Positions 9,167-18,401 of a DNA stretch of 64,000 nucleotides are shown here, in pieces; position 1 is the stretch's first letter; the number at the start of each line of letters is the position of its first letter. The stretch is from the NCBI GenBank assembly GCA_023269615.1, contig JAHFSY010000010.1, positions 35,360 through 99,359 of the forward strand, written 5' to 3'. The DNA is from Verrucomicrobiota bacterium. GTDB lineage: Bacteria; Verrucomicrobiota; Verrucomicrobiia; JABWAM01. A program made the translations under genes and the position numbers. The notes beneath the pieces are model-generated. The model saw nothing but the letters and a program-made list of their open reading frames with translations. It was not told the DNA's origin and searched no databases.

Positions 9167-10270
9167 TCACCATAATTTGCTTTTGAACAACGTCAGGGCA
9201 CGGGCCACGGTCTGTCCCATGGTGTAGTATTTGCAATCTGCCAGGCGCCCCACAAACATGACGTTTTTCACCCGCCTGCTGTCACGTTTGTACTTCTCGA
9301 ACATTTTCTGGTTTGAGGACAGCGGAATCGGATAATCCAATTCCATTCCCACCCCGGCATTCTGCGGATATTCCTTGATGATCGTTGTCTTGGAATGCTT
9401 TTGCCCCGTCACATGCTTGAACTCGAAGGTTCTCATGTAGTCATGGTCATTCGGATAATTCACCTGGTGACATGGCTGGAAAAACTCCTTGTTGAGGGTT
9501 TCATGCTCAAATCGCATCGAGCGATATGGCAGGACTCCATGTTTGTGGTTGAAGTATTCATCAATCGGCCCGGTATAGATCATACGCTCAAATTTGACCC
9601 GCTTCGTGATGTCGCGGTAGTCCTTGCCCAATTCCTGCGTGATCAGTGGATGATCCAGCATTTTTGCAAACATCCGGCAATATCCATCCTTCGGAACCAT
9701 CTGGTAGGTGTCATTTTGATATTCATCATTGGTGTCAGGGCGAAGAACAATCCCGCTGGTCAGCTTCACGTCAAAATGCGCGGCTTCGATCCCCCACCAT
9801 TTTTTTGTGTAACCACGAAACACCGCCTCAAAGAGATCCTTCCCGACCCGCTTCCTCGCCATCTCCTCTGCATTTTTTGGATGGGGAATAGGCTCCCCCA
9901 GCCTGGCGAAATAGGCGAGGGCCTCCGCACGTGTTTTCAATTTTGTGCCATTCAGCAGGTTGACGGTATTGATGTTGATCGGAAATGGAACCAGTTTGCC
10001 GCGGGTGAACACGCAGACTTTGGTGCGGGTAAAGTACCAGTCCGTAAATTGCGAAAGATATTCAAAGACCTCCTTGCTGTTTGTGTGAATCACATGCATC
10101 CCGTGCCCATGAACGAGAATCCCATCCTTGTTGTGATAATCGTAGGCAACTCCGCCCAGGTAAGGACGCCGGTCCACGATCAGGACTCTTTTGCGAAGGC
10201 GAACGGCGATTTCCCTGGCAAAAACGCAACCGGTAAAGCCGGCCCCAACGATGAGATAATCGAAGTTCAT
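9167..10270 (-). CDS. glf: UDP-galactopyranose mutase
   Basis: FAD-dependent enzyme of 367 residues converting UDP-galactopyranose to UDP-galactofuranose in the cytoplasm, implying galactofuranose in the polymer. The FAD-binding motif GAGFTGCVFAREIA is near residues 8-21 and is followed by LIVDRRPYLGGVAYD. The histidine/glycine stretch VHGHGMHVIHTN matches the conserved GPHIFHT region. The C-terminal FVGRLADCKYYTMGQTVA matches the GRLAxYxYxxMD signature of the family. The length is typical. Only 3 bp separate its start from the upstream methyltransferase. Confidence 0.92.
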   Translation of the reverse strand: MNFDYLIVGAGFTGCVFAREIAVRLRKRVLIVDRRPYLGGVAYDYHNKDGILVHGHGMHVIHTNSKEVFEYLSQFTDWYFTRTKVCVFTRGKLVPFPININTVNLLNGTKLKTRAEALAYFARLGEPIPHPKNAEEMARKRVGKDLFEAVFRGYTKKWWGIEAAHFDVKLTSGIVLRPDTNDEYQNDTYQMVPKDGYCRMFAKMLDHPLITQELGKDYRDITKRVKFERMIYTGPIDEYFNHKHGVLPYRSMRFEHETLNKEFFQPCHQVNYPNDHDYMRTFEFKHVTGQKHSKTTIIKEYPQNAGVGMELDYPIPLSSNQKMFEKYKRDSRRVKNVMFVGRLADCKYYTMGQTVARALTLFKSKLW

Positions 10271-10273
10271 GAA

Positions 10274-11710
10274 TCAGCGTGCGAACATCTGACGAAAGGT
10301 GTTGAACACACGGCAGAGCCAGGGTCGACGCAGCACACACATGCGAATCGCAGGAAGGTACCTCCTCCAACGGTGTCTGGCGAGTTCATCGCGGATCCTG
10401 CCATAAGCGATCGCATAGGCCGGCAGCATCAGTGGCACGGACCCGATCACCGGATACTGCATGCCACATCGATCACATCGCACGGACTCCTGGCCAATCA
10501 CCGCCTTCCCCTTGCACGCGGGACAGACCAGCCTTCCGGAGAAATCAAACGTGTCGCCCGCGCCATTGCCAGGCGCATGAGGAACGGCAGGCGACGATGC
10601 ACCTTGTTTTCTGGCAGTGATGAAAAAGTTGAATCCCCGTTGAACGGCCCCACAGAGTTCGGCATCGCGGGCCAGGAAAGGGGTCAGCGATGATGTCACA
10701 AAATCAAAAAAAGACTCCCGCAGATGGCGATATCGACCGGAACGAAGCGCCGTCAGATGGGCATCCATCTGGTTCATGGCCAGATGAATCTCAAACCATG
10801 CCCAGCAAAACCGCGCAAGACGCGGGGAACAGAAATACTGGATGCGCGCATCCTCAAACCCAGCCGCTGCGAGCGCCTTGCGATACCGGTCAATCGACCA
10901 GAACTCACGCGATTCACCGGCCATATCCATGAAAAAGCGCGACGGATCGGACGACAATTCATCCAGGCCCATCGCCTTGCACAGCGTCCCCATCGGCATC
11001 AGCTCCGGTGCAAACTCGCTCAAATCCGAGAACGCCACCGTGCCGCCAGGACGCAGCACCCGATGCATTTCTGCCAGGACAGCACCGCGATCGCGGACAT
11101 GGTCGATCGAATGAACCATGTAAACCGTCGCAAATGTGTCGCGCTCAAATGGAATCTGGGTGGCATCGATGCAAAGCGAATGTGCATAGCGACGATACTC
11201 CTGGTGAAATTGAAACGGGGCCATCAACGGATCGCTCCCCACCGTCGGCATCTGCCCGCGAAAGATGTAATTCGACACATAGCCGTTGCCCACACCGAGA
11301 TCGAGCGAGGGCTGGACCATCGGGACAGACCGGAATAGACCGCGCTCAAGCACCTTGAAGGCAATATCATGCAGGCTGAATGGTTGATAAGCCTCTTCAT
11401 ACCCGCTCAAGAATTCCGTGACAGCTTCACGCACCTCGTCCATGCGTTCTGCTCCCGGTAACTTGCAGGAGGACAACCCAGACTGAAGCAGCGCGGGGAG
11501 CGCCCCGTACAGAAACTCAACGCCACCGGCAGAGTCCAAGGCGCCAAGGCGGGATCGCGATTCCTCACGGAACTGTTTGTAGCGATGAACAGATTGGTCA
11601 AACTCGGATGAAGCATCCACCCCGCGATCGGTGCCGGCAACACTCGCACCCAGCGATGGGAGTTTGAAACTTTTGCAGAACTGCTCCTGGCAGATTTCGT
11701 CGAGCGTCAT
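10274..11710 (-). CDS. SAM-dependent methyltransferase with C-terminal zinc ribbon
   Basis: Protein of 478 residues. The central class I methyltransferase domain has motif I LDLGVGNGY at about 137-145 and a later VLRPGGTVAFSDLSEF segment. The C-terminal part carries a Trm112-like zinc ribbon with cysteines at 396, 399, 412 and 415 (VCPACKG and RCDRCGMQYP), as seen in some polysaccharide-locus methyltransferases. The N-terminal 120 residues are of unknown function. The start overlaps the stop of the radical SAM gene by 4 bp, arguing for joint action on one substrate. The substrate is unknown. Confidence 0.82.
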   Translation of the reverse strand: MTLDEICQEQFCKSFKLPSLGASVAGTDRGVDASSEFDQSVHRYKQFREESRSRLGALDSAGGVEFLYGALPALLQSGLSSCKLPGAERMDEVREAVTEFLSGYEEAYQPFSLHDIAFKVLERGLFRSVPMVQPSLDLGVGNGYVSNYIFRGQMPTVGSDPLMAPFQFHQEYRRYAHSLCIDATQIPFERDTFATVYMVHSIDHVRDRGAVLAEMHRVLRPGGTVAFSDLSEFAPELMPMGTLCKAMGLDELSSDPSRFFMDMAGESREFWSIDRYRKALAAAGFEDARIQYFCSPRLARFCWAWFEIHLAMNQMDAHLTALRSGRYRHLRESFFDFVTSSLTPFLARDAELCGAVQRGFNFFITARKQGASSPAVPHAPGNGAGDTFDFSGRLVCPACKGKAVIGQESVRCDRCGMQYPVIGSVPLMLPAYAIAYGRIRDELARHRWRRYLPAIRMCVLRRPWLCRVFNTFRQMFAR

Positions 11711-12675
11711 GACTGTTGCGATTTGAAGTCCTGGATCATGTCGGCGTAGCTGCGCCCTTCCCCCGGCCAGCGCGTCGCCTTCCAGTCAGGACATTGTCCG
11801 CAAAACGAATGCTTCGCAAAATCGTTTCCCAGGTGAGCTTCGCGCAGGCGACGGTAGAATTCCCCCCGCCACGCCTCCTTGATGGTGGTGGTCGCATAAT
11901 TCGCGATGACCGAGCCATGAACCCAATCCTGCGGGCAGAATGCAAGCTCTCCCCGTGGATTTAAAAGGATCCGCTCCCACGGATACAGGCAGGGGCGTCG
12001 CGCTTCGCCAGCCTGCTGGGAACGAAGGCTCTCGGCGATATTGCCAACTCCCCCTGCCGCAGAATGGAGCCGTCGAATCACAACGTTCGACGCGCCCTGT
12101 GACTTCCAGAACATCTCAAACCCTTCTGCTTCATGCCTGTTTCCAGGCTGCTCCACAAAACTCACGACCACCTTGGTCCTCGATGACGTCTGTCGCGCCT
12201 TCTGAATCAGGTTGATCACGTTGGCCTGCGTGATCTTCAAATCACCGTTGACCCTGATTTTCGAATACGTTTCGGGAGTAAGGGCATCAATGGAAACATC
12301 CACCAGATCCAGGCCGATTTCCAGAAGGCGATCAATCGCCTTCCCCTTCAGCAAGGTGCCATTGGTGGTCAATGTGACAAAGACCCCTGAGTTGGCAACC
12401 GCATCGCCCAGCATCTCATAAATGTGGGGATGAACCAATGGTTCACCATTGCTGGTGTAGCGTATGTACTGGGTCATCCCCTTTCCATGTTCCTTCACTT
12501 CACAAACCATTTTATGGTGAAGTTCCACATTGAGATGACGCCCGTCGTAGTGCTTCGACTTTTTGAATTCCGGATGCGGGCAATGCACGCAAGCCAGGTT
12601 GCAAATTTCCGTGGCGTCCACGATGACTTGGGACGGAAACCCCTCCTTCAAGCGGTCGTAAAAACCGTACTTCAT
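11707..12675 (-). CDS. Radical SAM protein with SPASM-like C-terminus
   Basis: Iron-sulfur enzyme of 322 residues. The canonical CX3CX2C cluster motif is C25, C29, C32 (CNLACVHCPHPEF), binding the [4Fe-4S] cluster that cleaves SAM. The C-terminal part has a cysteine-rich segment (CPQDW and HSFCGQCPDW), as in SPASM/twitch domains that hold auxiliary clusters. The reading frame extends 141 bp upstream into family A repeat DNA. ATG at 12675 (MKYGFYDRLKEGF) is chosen because it begins just before the radical SAM barrel. It may modify a sugar or lipid intermediate of the locus, and the target cannot be named. Confidence 0.85.
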   Translation of the reverse strand: MKYGFYDRLKEGFPSQVIVDATEICNLACVHCPHPEFKKSKHYDGRHLNVELHHKMVCEVKEHGKGMTQYIRYTSNGEPLVHPHIYEMLGDAVANSGVFVTLTTNGTLLKGKAIDRLLEIGLDLVDVSIDALTPETYSKIRVNGDLKITQANVINLIQKARQTSSRTKVVVSFVEQPGNRHEAEGFEMFWKSQGASNVVIRRLHSAAGGVGNIAESLRSQQAGEARRPCLYPWERILLNPRGELAFCPQDWVHGSVIANYATTTIKEAWRGEFYRRLREAHLGNDFAKHSFCGQCPDWKATRWPGEGRSYADMIQDFKSQQS

Positions 12676-12700
12676 GTCATCGCTCCGGGGGATTCGGAGG

Positions 12701-12879
12701 GTTTCGCGCAAAGGCGCAAAGGCGCAAAGTTCAGAGCTCTGAGTTTTCCGTAAGTTCTGAAAGGCATCAAAGCGTGCCATCGCGGTGGAAAGCACTGCTT
12801 TCCGCCGCGATGGCACGCTTGGGACTGTGGTTCTCGGGCAGCCGCAGAAACTTTGCGCCTTTGCGCCTTTGCGCGAAAC
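12701..12879. repeat. Nested inverted-repeat element, family A copy 2
   Basis: The outer arms GTTTCGCGCAAAGGCGCAAA (left) and the complementary TTTGCGCCTTTGCGCGAAAC (right) flank a hairpin at 12771-12819. The hairpin has one stem mismatch (T on the left, G opposite) and a 3-nt loop. It lies between the aminotransferase stop and the radical SAM start. In-frame read-through of the right arm yields a CAFAPLRETL-type peptide that would be a false N-terminal extension of the radical SAM protein. Confidence 0.85.
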
Positions 12880-12921
12880 TCTCCCATCCCGTTGCCAATC
12901 CTGTTCATCCTGTAAATCCTG

Positions 12922-14085
12922 TCAAAAACTCTGCCGTCTTTGAAGGATGTCCCGAAAATGCCCGCTCACATATTCCGCATCGTCAAGCGTCATGCTCGAG
13001 CTGATGGGGAGGGTCAGCATGGAACGCGAAACAGTCTCGGTGACCGGCAAATGACATCGCTTCCTGCCGTACAGCGGCATGAGATGAAGCGGCGTGTAGT
13101 GCAGGGTCGCTCCGATGTTTTTCGCCTTCAGTGCGGCAAGCATTTCATCGCGGCCCAACGATCCGCCGCGTTTCCCCAGTTGGACGGTGAACAAATGCCT
13201 CGCGTGACGGGCAGCCGTGATCTCCGACTGGAATTTCAACGGTGGCTCCATGTCACCAAGCAGGGTGACATAACGCTTCGCAATCTGAAGGCGGCGCTTC
13301 GCCAACCCGCCATACCTCCTCAACTGGACACGACCAATGCAGGCCTGCAAGTCGGTGTAATTCATCTTGTAGCCCAGTTCGGTCAGATGGTTCGAAAGCA
13401 GGATCGCCTTCGGATGGGTGAACCTCTTCCATGCATCAATGGGAAGCGCATGCTGTCGCAAGGAACGAATCCGATCGGCATGCCTTGAATTGAAAAGCGC
13501 AATCGCACCACCCTCTCCTGTCGATAGATTTTTGTTGGCGTAAAAACTGAAGCATGTCGCATTCCCGGACGATCCCACCTTGCGGCCATCCGGGTACCCG
13601 GAGCCAAACGCATGGGCCGCATCCTCAATGATCGCGATGCGACGCGGCAACGCGGCCCGCAGCTTGCGAACATCCACCCCCAGCCCGCCGAAATGCACCA
13701 CCACCACAGCCCGGGTCTTGCGCGTGACCTTCTCCAGAATGCTTTCCGTGGTCATGCAAAGTGACCCGGCATCCACGTCGCAGAAAACAGCCCTTGCCCC
13801 CAGATATAACGCGGCGTTTGCGGTGCTGCACCATGTCAAGCTGGGACAAACCACCTCGTCGCCCTTCCCAACGCCCGCCACCAGCAATGACAGGAACAAG
13901 GCGGACGTGCAGGAATTGACGCAGATCACATGTGGCACGCCGAGGTAGTCCGCCAGTTCGCGCTCGAATGCAATCGTCTCCGGCCCCATCCCCACCCAGC
14001 CGGAGCGAATGACAGCCGTGACCGCCTCGACCTCCTCCTGTGAGAAGTTCGGCTTTCCAAACGGAAGATAATTTTTTCTGGTCAT
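12922..14085 (-). CDS. DegT/DnrJ/EryC1/StrS-family sugar aminotransferase
   Basis: PLP enzyme of 387 residues that transaminates a keto-sugar nucleotide to an amino sugar. The PLP lysine is K185 in FYANKNLSTGEGG. EDAAHAFGSGY at about 154-164 supplies the aspartate that contacts the pyridine nitrogen, and GLGVD and the N-terminal NSCTSALFLSL helix also match the family. The upstream in-frame extension is translated family A repeat and is rejected. ATG at 14085 gives MTRKNYLPFGKPNFSQEEVE, a normal family start. The 3-keto or 4-keto donor enzyme is presumably one of the epimerase/dehydratase genes in the locus. Confidence 0.9.
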   Translation of the reverse strand: MTRKNYLPFGKPNFSQEEVEAVTAVIRSGWVGMGPETIAFERELADYLGVPHVICVNSCTSALFLSLLVAGVGKGDEVVCPSLTWCSTANAALYLGARAVFCDVDAGSLCMTTESILEKVTRKTRAVVVVHFGGLGVDVRKLRAALPRRIAIIEDAAHAFGSGYPDGRKVGSSGNATCFSFYANKNLSTGEGGAIALFNSRHADRIRSLRQHALPIDAWKRFTHPKAILLSNHLTELGYKMNYTDLQACIGRVQLRRYGGLAKRRLQIAKRYVTLLGDMEPPLKFQSEITAARHARHLFTVQLGKRGGSLGRDEMLAALKAKNIGATLHYTPLHLMPLYGRKRCHLPVTETVSRSMLTLPISSSMTLDDAEYVSGHFRDILQRRQSF

Positions 14086-14122
14086 GCTAAAATAGCCAAC
14101 CACGACCGGACCGACGGGGAGT

Positions 14123-14302
14123 GTTTCACGCAAAGGCGCAAAGGCGCAAAGGCTTGAAGGCTGACTGCTCGGCAGACTTCGAAAAGCATCAAAGCGTGCC
14201 ATCTTGGTGGAAAGCGACGCTTTCCACCAAGATGGCACGCTTGGGACCGTGGTTCTGTAACAGCTTTCACAAACTTTGCGCCTTTGCGCCTTTGCGCGAA
14301 AC
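14123..14302. repeat. Nested inverted-repeat element, family A copy 3
   Basis: The outer arms GCAAAGGCGCAAAGGC and GCCTTTGCGCCTTTGCGC flank a perfect hairpin at 14193-14241 with 24-nt arms and a 1-nt loop. The middle of the stem reads CATCTTGGTGG, paired with CCACCAAGATG, where copy 1 has CATCGCGGCGG paired with CCGCCGCGATG. Both sides therefore changed together. It lies between the DUF2306-like membrane gene and the aminotransferase start. Confidence 0.85.
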
Positions 14303-14326
14303 CTTTCGAAATTCCGTGAATTATGT

Positions 14327-15196
14327 TCATTCTGTCAAAATCTTCGTCTTCCCGCCGGCGGGCATTCGCCTCAGGAAAAACACTCCAACTGGAACCAGCA
14401 CCGCGTACGGCCATAAGGCCGCCACTTCGCGATTCATGAATTTGAGGAGGACCACCGACGCGGTCGATGCCGTCACGGCATACGCCGCAAGCATTCTCAA
14501 CACATGCTGGCGCAGACGGCTGAATTCTGTCTTCCCGCGAAATGACGCGAAATCATAAACAATGAAACATCCGCTCACGCCCCCGAATATCGCCGCCCTC
14601 ATCGCCTCGTTGGGATTCCTGGTAAATTGGATGCCAAGGTAGCGCACAACCGCAAACGCAATTAATCCGGCGCACGCCATCAGTGCCGCCACGAAGAACA
14701 CGCCATCGAAAGGATGAATCTTCAGCGCGCCTCCCGCCAGGGGCATGATCCGATAGGCGGTGTAAACCAGATAGAATGTGGTCACAGAAAAAAACATTCC
14801 AAACGGGTTCAAATGAATCAAGGCGAGCAGCAGTGCATTCACGGTCGTGATGGCCATCAGCCAAAAATAACACCTCCCGGACCAGACATGCAACCACCCA
14901 CCCTTTCGCGCCACAATGGCCAGCAGGCCGCTGCCCAGAAGCCCAAAACCAATGGCGATGTGGCCGATCACCAAGGCTTTCAAGATGTGCTCCGTCTGAT
15001 GCTGCGGACCGAGAATGAGAAACAGCGAGCCCAGGACCGAGACAAGCACGCAGGCCACGACATGACGGAAACTGATCTTCCAGCGTCCTCGCAGGGAAGC
15101 GACCCCGGCGCATGAAACCACGGCAAGCAGAATCACCCCGAAGAGTTGGTAGAACATCATGACGATCGGTATCACGTAAAGTCTCATACCATCCAT
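14327..15196 (-). CDS. DUF2306-like integral membrane protein
   Basis: Membrane protein of about 289 residues with seven or eight hydrophobic segments. The segment HILKALVIGHIAIGFGLLGS, followed by GWLHVWSGRCYFWLM, resembles the DUF2306 pattern of conserved histidines at helix ends in a haem-free predicted membrane family of unknown role. The start is uncertain between ATG 15196 and ATG 15187; the longer in-frame extension to 15274 enters the divergent promoter region. Its upstream end faces the flippase gene across 63 bp, so the two are divergently transcribed. No link to polysaccharide chemistry is evident from the protein itself. Confidence 0.6.
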   Translation of the reverse strand: MDGMRLYVIPIVMMFYQLFGVILLAVVSCAGVASLRGRWKISFRHVVACVLVSVLGSLFLILGPQHQTEHILKALVIGHIAIGFGLLGSGLLAIVARKGGWLHVWSGRCYFWLMAITTVNALLLALIHLNPFGMFFSVTTFYLVYTAYRIMPLAGGALKIHPFDGVFFVAALMACAGLIAFAVVRYLGIQFTRNPNEAMRAAIFGGVSGCFIVYDFASFRGKTEFSRLRQHVLRMLAAYAVTASTASVVLLKFMNREVAALWPYAVLVPVGVFFLRRMPAGGKTKILTE

Positions 15197-15259
15197 CCAC
15201 TTAAATCTTGGATTTTCACTTTCTTTGCAATTACATCTACCACTTCCGTCTGATCGCAC

Positions 15260-16639
15260 ATGAGTCCATCGCATCTACTTTCAAGCATCCGCAGGCTCTG
15301 GAAATCCGATGCGGGAGTCATGTACGCCCTCGGCCAGAAAGCCTGGTTGCTGCTCGTCGGGCCGGTGAATTTGCTCATCATCACGGTTTTCACCTCCCCA
15401 TCTGCGCAGGGATTTTACTACACATTCTCGAGCATCATGGCCCTGCAATCGTTTGCCGAACTGGGCTTCTACATTGTGATCATCAACTTTGCCAGCCATG
15501 AGTGGTCGGCCCTCCGCATCGATGAGTCCGGCGCCATCCAGGGCGATCGCCATGCCCTTTCGCGCCTCGTGAGCCTGGGGCGCTTCGTCTTTCGGTGGTA
15601 CAGTGTGACCGCAATCATGTTCACCATCGGAGCCGGTCTCCTCGGATGGCTGCTGATGGGGCGGCAAACCTCGGTGGAGATCCCATGGCAGATTCCGTGG
15701 GTGATACTTGCCCTGCTCACCGGCCTCAACTTTTGGGCGCTCCCATTCACTTACATTCTCGAGGGTTGCAACCAGCTCGCTTCGCTGAATCAATTCCGTC
15801 TGCGGCAGGCCATTGTCATGAATATTTCCTTCTGGGCCATCCTTCCGTTCTTCGGCCCCCTGTGGGGACTGGTCGGGATTGCCTTGGTCAGCCTCCTGAC
15901 CTTGATGCACTTTCTGCTCATTCATCATCGCAATTTTTTCCGGCCGTTCTGGCGGCATGCGGAAACAGAAAACATTCACTGGTTCATGGAAATCTGGCCC
16001 ATGCAATGGCGCCTGGGAGCACAGGGCATGGTCAATTATTTTTTAACCTCGGTTTTTACACCCATCATCTTCTACTACCACGGCTCCGTGGATGCCGGCC
16101 GCATGGGCATGACCTGCCAGGTGCTCAGCGGCCTTCAATCCATCTCGAACGTTTGGAATCAAACCAAAACACCGGCCTACGGCATGCTGGTTGCAAAGAA
16201 AAAATTCGGCGAGCTCGACTCGCTTTGGAAAAAAAACTCGGGAATCTCAATCCTTGTCCTGCTGCTCGGTGGCGGCGCCTTCCTGCTTGCGCTGGAAACC
16301 CTCGCGTCCTTGCAACTTTCACTTGCTGCGCGTCTCCTCACCCCGTCCATTACCTTCGTGATGCTGGGAGCGACGCTGCTCGGCCAGATCGTCCAATGTG
16401 AAGCTTCCTATCTGCGCGCACATAAAAAAGAGCCTCTCTTGCTCATTGGGATTGGAACGGGACTGTTGAGCGGCCTCCTTGCATGGCAGCTTGGGAAAAT
16501 ATACGGATCCATGGGCATCGGGTTGGCTTCGCTCGCGGCAACCTCCCTGTTCAGCTTCCCCGGCGCAACAATCATCTGGTGGCGTTGCCGAAAACAATGG
16601 CATCAGCAGGAAGGCGGAAGGATGAAGGATGAGGGATGA
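15260..16639 (+). CDS. Polysaccharide flippase-like (MOP/Wzx-type) membrane protein
   Basis: Polytopic protein of 459 residues with about twelve hydrophobic segments. It resembles Wzx/MOP exporters that flip undecaprenyl-linked oligosaccharides across the inner membrane. It is one of only two rightward genes within the locus. The last residues (GGRMKDEG) and the stop are encoded by a short GGATGAAGGATGAGGGATGA-type repeat that also lies inside the epimerase gene near 33 kb. The natural C-terminus may therefore have been altered by repeat growth. A second flippase is encoded at 26.7-28.3 kb, suggesting two repeat units or a duplicated pathway. Confidence 0.78.
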   Translation: MSPSHLLSSIRRLWKSDAGVMYALGQKAWLLLVGPVNLLIITVFTSPSAQGFYYTFSSIMALQSFAELGFYIVIINFASHEWSALRIDESGAIQGDRHALSRLVSLGRFVFRWYSVTAIMFTIGAGLLGWLLMGRQTSVEIPWQIPWVILALLTGLNFWALPFTYILEGCNQLASLNQFRLRQAIVMNISFWAILPFFGPLWGLVGIALVSLLTLMHFLLIHHRNFFRPFWRHAETENIHWFMEIWPMQWRLGAQGMVNYFLTSVFTPIIFYYHGSVDAGRMGMTCQVLSGLQSISNVWNQTKTPAYGMLVAKKKFGELDSLWKKNSGISILVLLLGGGAFLLALETLASLQLSLAARLLTPSITFVMLGATLLGQIVQCEASYLRAHKKEPLLLIGIGTGLLSGLLAWQLGKIYGSMGIGLASLAATSLFSFPGATIIWWRCRKQWHQQEGGRMKDEG

Positions 16640-16663
16640 AGATGGAGACCTGAAACCGGGTCT

Positions 16664-16935
16664 TTTGACAGGATTTACAAGATGAATAGGATTTTCCAGG
16701 AGGAGAAGTGGATGACGCCGGATTAACAGGATTTCAGAAAAACCCTTGCAGGCTTTTCCGAGCTCATGTCAGAAAATGCATCCATGCAAGGCATGGGCGA
16801 GTCCGAGCAGCATTTGGTCCATGGGAGGTCTGTTAGTCCTTTCACGCAGCGATCGCTGCGTGAAAAATCTCGTGAATCCGTCGCCGAAATCCGTCCACTT
16901 CCGAAAATCCTGTTCATCCTGTAAATCCTGTCAAA
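16664..16935. repeat. Nested inverted-repeat element, family B copy 1
   Basis: The 338-bp gap between convergent genes holds no supported coding sequence. Outer arms of the TTTGACAGGATTTACA type lie at 16664-16695 and their complement at 16904-16935. Inside is a perfect self-complementary 26-mer at 16840-16865 (TTTCACGCAGCGA and its complement). Both flanking genes end here, so the palindrome could also act as a bidirectional terminator. Confidence 0.75.
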
Positions 16936-16977
16936 ACTCCATCTTTGCCCGCATTCCTCATCCTTCCCCGCAGCCGC

Positions 16978-18360
16978 CTACCTCGCTCCTCTCATGATCG
17001 CGCCAATGCTGCGAAGGACAATCTGCATGTCCAATCCCACCGAGGCATACTTGATGTAGTAAAAGTCGAACTTCAGCTTTTTGGCCGCATCCTCCACGCT
17101 ATCCCCATAGGGGTAATTGATCTGCGCCCACCCCGTGATGCCGGGCTTCACCAGATGGCGCTGGATGTAAAATGGGATTTCCTTGGCAAGCATTTCCAAA
17201 AACTCAGGCCTCTCCGGCCTCGGCCCGATCAATGACATCTCGCCGCGAAGAATGTTCCAAAACTGGGGAACCTCATCCAGGCGTGTCTTCCTCAGAAAAC
17301 GTCCAACCACCGTCACGCGTTGGTCCCCTTGGGAAGCCCATTGGGGCCCCGAGGCTTCGGCGTCCATCCGCATCGAACGCAATTTCCACATCCGGTACGG
17401 CTTGTTCAACAGGCCTGCACGGATCTGTGAGTAAAAAATCGGGCCGCGGCTCTCCAGCTTGATCGCGATCGCAGCCAGCAACAAAAATGGACATGCAAGC
17501 AACAGGCCGAAAATTGCCGCAAGCAGGTCCCCTACGCCCTTCAGTCGCCAGTACAACGGGTGAACCAGGTCGAGGTTTGAATGCAGGAACCAGTCCGCAC
17601 GAATCGTATCAACCGGAACTTCAAAAAATCTTCCCTCCATGAAGCTGTCGTAGTTGGTCACCTGCACCCCCAGGTTCAAGCACGCCATCAGCTCATCCAT
17701 GGACGTCCGCGCCAGCCCGCTCGGAACGCAGGTGACAATCTCATCAACCCTGAGCTGGGCCACTTGCTGGGCCAGTGAGGCCTTGACGTCGAACACCGGA
17801 ACGTCCTGCACGCGCCCGCCTTCGCCACGCTCGGTGTGGTCCACGAAAGCGACCACTTCAAAAGGAAGCTTCGAGTTCCTTACCATCTCCGCCACATGAC
17901 ATCCGGTTCTGCCGGCTCCGATGAGCAGCAGCCGCCATTTTTCCTGTCCTGATTGACGCCAGACCATATACCTCGCCAATGCCATGAGCAGGGGGCAGTA
18001 CGTGACCACCTGCACCAGAATCAGGCGGCCCACCCGCTCATAAAATACGCCAAAGATCATGGCTGCGAAAAGGGTCATGGCCAGCCAGGAGGCACCGACG
18101 CAGCGGACGATCATGGGTGCCAGATGTCGTGGCATCAGCGGGTTCTGCAACTCGAAGATGTGCGCCGCGATTGCCAGCGTGATGGCGAACAACCAGACGG
18201 CCTGCCACAGATGCACATGGTAGAGCACTTCACCCTCCGCGTTAAGGTTCAGCCGGTAGGAGGGCGAAATCATGAAGGAGAGAAACATCGCACCGCCGGC
18301 CAACAGGCCGTCAATCACGAACCATGCCGTACTGTCCAAAATAAGTGTTTTACGTCGCAT
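16978..18360 (-). CDS. Undecaprenyl-phosphate sugar phosphotransferase (WcaJ-like, polyprenyl glycosylphosphotransferase)
   Basis: Bitopic/polytopic enzyme of 460 residues that starts polysaccharide synthesis by moving a sugar-1-phosphate to undecaprenyl phosphate. Four to five N-terminal membrane helices (about 10-130) are followed by a Rossmann-like CoA-binding domain (LLLIGAGRTGCHVAEM, about 145-270). A membrane helix near 280-305 leads into the bacterial sugar transferase domain. Hallmarks there are YRMWKLRSM, LRKTRLDEVPQFWNIL, MSLIGPRPERPEF and KPGITGWAQINY. It is the second initiating enzyme in the window and belongs to a different family from the MraY-like gene at the left edge. Confidence 0.92.
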   Translation of the reverse strand: MRRKTLILDSTAWFVIDGLLAGGAMFLSFMISPSYRLNLNAEGEVLYHVHLWQAVWLFAITLAIAAHIFELQNPLMPRHLAPMIVRCVGASWLAMTLFAAMIFGVFYERVGRLILVQVVTYCPLLMALARYMVWRQSGQEKWRLLLIGAGRTGCHVAEMVRNSKLPFEVVAFVDHTERGEGGRVQDVPVFDVKASLAQQVAQLRVDEIVTCVPSGLARTSMDELMACLNLGVQVTNYDSFMEGRFFEVPVDTIRADWFLHSNLDLVHPLYWRLKGVGDLLAAIFGLLLACPFLLLAAIAIKLESRGPIFYSQIRAGLLNKPYRMWKLRSMRMDAEASGPQWASQGDQRVTVVGRFLRKTRLDEVPQFWNILRGEMSLIGPRPERPEFLEMLAKEIPFYIQRHLVKPGITGWAQINYPYGDSVEDAAKKLKFDFYYIKYASVGLDMQIVLRSIGAIMRGAR

Positions 18361-18401
18361 GTCGTTAATTCAATTCGCTGCGGGACGAGCAGGATCGGAG
18401 A

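Noticed and set aside
9395..10693. Open frame of 432 codons on the plus strand
   Set aside because: Antisense to the UDP-galactopyranose mutase and methyltransferase genes; those have clear motifs.
15197..15259. Divergent promoter pair between the membrane-protein and flippase genes
   Set aside because: Some TTGCAA and AAGATT text is present, but spacing and matches are too weak to claim a promoter.
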